A DNA stretch of 64,000 nucleotides, taken from NCBI RefSeq assembly GCF_014195505.1, contig NZ_JACIBV010000002.1, forward strand, positions 852,790-916,789, given 5' to 3'. This stretch comes from Nonomuraea dietziae. Lineage in GTDB: Bacteria > Actinomycetota > Actinomycetes > Streptosporangiales > Streptosporangiaceae. Shown here one piece after another: positions 62,929 to 64,000 of this stretch. How positions within the stretch are numbered: position 1 is the stretch's first letter; each line of letters begins with the position of its first letter. The notes beneath the pieces are model-generated. The model saw nothing but the letters and a program-made list of their open reading frames with translations. It had not been told where the DNA came from and ran no database searches. Position numbers and translations under genes: made by a program.

Positions 62929-64000
62929 CTACGAAAGGGGCGTCCGGTCGGCCCCTCGCCGCGCCGTCTGCAGATCATTGAACAGCTCGAGCCACTTCGG
63001 GGCAACCGCCTGCGTGGAGTAGGCCTCGACGGTCCGCACCGCCTGCGCCCCCAGCCTCCTGCGTCTCGGCTCGTCCTCGATCAGTTCGGTGATCGCCCTG
63101 GTCAGGGCGTCCACGTCCTGCGGCGGGACCAGCACGCCGTCCACGTCGTGGGTGATGACCTCGCCGGGGCCCGTCGGGCAGTCGAAGGCCACGACGGGCA
63201 GCCCGTGCGCCATGGCCTCGATCATGACCATGGGCAGCCCCTCGAACCTGGAGCTGAGCACGTAGAGCGCGGAGGCGGCCAGCTCCTCGTGGAAGGCGTC
63301 GGAGCGGCCCATCAGCTCGACCCTGGGCGCGGCCGCCTCCGCCATCGCCGCCAGCTCGGCCCGCTTGACCCCGGTGCCGAAGATGCGCAGCCGCCAGTCC
63401 TGATGGGCCTGCGTGGCCCGCTGGAAGGCGGGGATGAGCAGGTCGAAGCCCTTCTGCGGGACGAGCCTGCCCGCCGCGACCGCGGTGGCGGAGGTGTGGT
63501 CGGCGAGCGCGCGCTCCATGGGGTGCACGGCGTTGGGGACGCGCACGATTTTCGAGCCCGGCAGGATCCGCTCGTAGTCGGCCCTGTCGGTCTCGGTGAG
63601 GACGGTGACCGCGTCGAACCTGCCGTAAGCGCGCCTGATCGCCCGCTGCACGGCCTGCCGGTGGCTGGCGAAGTTCATGTGCTCCTGGGCGACCATGGCC
63701 ACCCGGCCCGAGGCGTGCCGGGCGGCCAGCAGGTTGAGCGCGGGCCTGGTGGTGACGAGCACGCCCTCCGACAGGCCGCGCAGCCAGCGGGCGACGGCGG
63801 CCTCGACCTCGGGGGTGAAGTAGGCGGCGGCGGGCTCTCCCCTGGGCACGACGTGGCCGCGCAGCTTGCGCAGCATCCTGGCGTGCAGGCGCGGCTCGGC
63901 GATGCCCGTGCGCTGGTCGACCAGGGCCCTGAGCTTCACGCCCTTCGGGATCGCGAAGCCCGTCCCGGTACGGCGCCTGACCACGCTGACGACCTCGACG
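62929..64000 (-). CDS. GT4-family glycosyltransferase (5' end missing)
   Basis: At least 357 codons of a GT-B glycosyltransferase; the frame is open to the right edge, so the start is outside the window. The GTG at 63984 is probably internal, because the preceding codons (VEVVS) fit the usual N-terminal strand. Seen: VAQEHMNFASHRQ, RVPNAVHP, AGRLVPQKGFDLLIPAF (donor-binding), and SRFEGLPMVMIEAMAHGLPVVAFDCPTGPGEVI (E-x7-E). It probably transfers a sugar from a nucleotide donor to a cell-envelope or secreted acceptor. Eleven bases separate it from the GH25 gene, so the two are likely co-transcribed. Confidence 0.88.
   Translation of the reverse strand, partial: VEVVSVVRRRTGTGFAIPKGVKLRALVDQRTGIAEPRLHARMLRKLRGHVVPRGEPAAAYFTPEVEAAVARWLRGLSEGVLVTTRPALNLLAARHASGRVAMVAQEHMNFASHRQAVQRAIRRAYGRFDAVTVLTETDRADYERILPGSKIVRVPNAVHPMERALADHTSATAVAAGRLVPQKGFDLLIPAFQRATQAHQDWRLRIFGTGVKRAELAAMAEAAAPRVELMGRSDAFHEELAASALYVLSSRFEGLPMVMIEAMAHGLPVVAFDCPTGPGEVITHDVDGVLVPPQDVDALTRAITELIEDEPRRRRLGAQAVRTVEAYSTQAVAPKWLELFNDLQTARRGADRTPLS

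Overview
The window is a high-GC actinobacterial chromosome segment. Gene order (infC-rpmI-rplT-trmH-kinase-pheST; alaS-ruvX-mltG-aroE; hisS-aspS-rarA; rel-apt-secFD-yajC-ruvBAC-yebC-pdxT/S; pimA-patA-pgsA; HIT-thrS) matches the core-arm layout I know from Streptomyces and its relatives. Phosphatidylinositol-mannoside genes, frequent GTG/TTG starts and a Tat-exported PhoD fit the same group. The dense minisatellites and paralogue content make a Streptosporangiales-type actinomycete plausible, but that is inference. Most genes are on the minus strand. I saw no tRNA, rRNA, CRISPR array, insertion sequence or prophage.

Left third (1-16.6 kb): translation genes (pheT, cut by the left edge, pheS, rplT, rpmI, and infC with a probable ATC start and a leader hairpin) with a soluble sensor kinase and a TrmH-type rRNA methylase. 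Next come a plus-strand Phd/VapC-type toxin-antitoxin pair, aroE, two consecutive mltG paralogues, ruvX, alaS, two small membrane proteins, a VOC protein and rarA. The aroE-mltG gap holds two tandem-repeat tracts.

Middle (16.6-31.4 kb): two membrane-anchored cyclophilins, a tandem pair of cytochrome P450 genes, aspS-hisS-MBL hydrolase, a DUF349 protein and rel. Between the DUF349 gene and rel lies a compact accessory cassette: a 20-codon peptide gene ending in Asn-Ser-Asn-Ser-Cys, an E1/ThiF-like adenylating enzyme with a leader-binding-like N-terminus, and an M50 intramembrane protease with a PqqD-like N-terminus. It has its own upstream terminator and a hairpin between peptide and enzyme. 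I read it as a minimal ribosomally made, post-translationally modified peptide (RiPP) system whose product I cannot assign. It is the main candidate for an undescribed system.

Right part (31.4-64 kb): apt, secF, secD (with a K-x-N-D-x pentapeptide tract), yajC, ruvBAC, a GNAT protein, yebC and pdxT. A nuclease-fold protein and PhoD separate pdxT from pdxS. These are followed by a DUF3048 lipoprotein, a LemA-like protein, pimA-patA-pgsA, an EF-G-like GTPase, a GHL10 glycosidase-like protein, a methyltransferase, a GNAT, a large membrane protein, a HIT protein, an Asp23-family protein with an exceptional Ser-Asp/Ser-Gly repeat extension, a PIG-L deacetylase, thrS, a GH25 lysozyme-like protein and a glycosyltransferase cut by the right edge. 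Minisatellite tracts flank the PIG-L gene.
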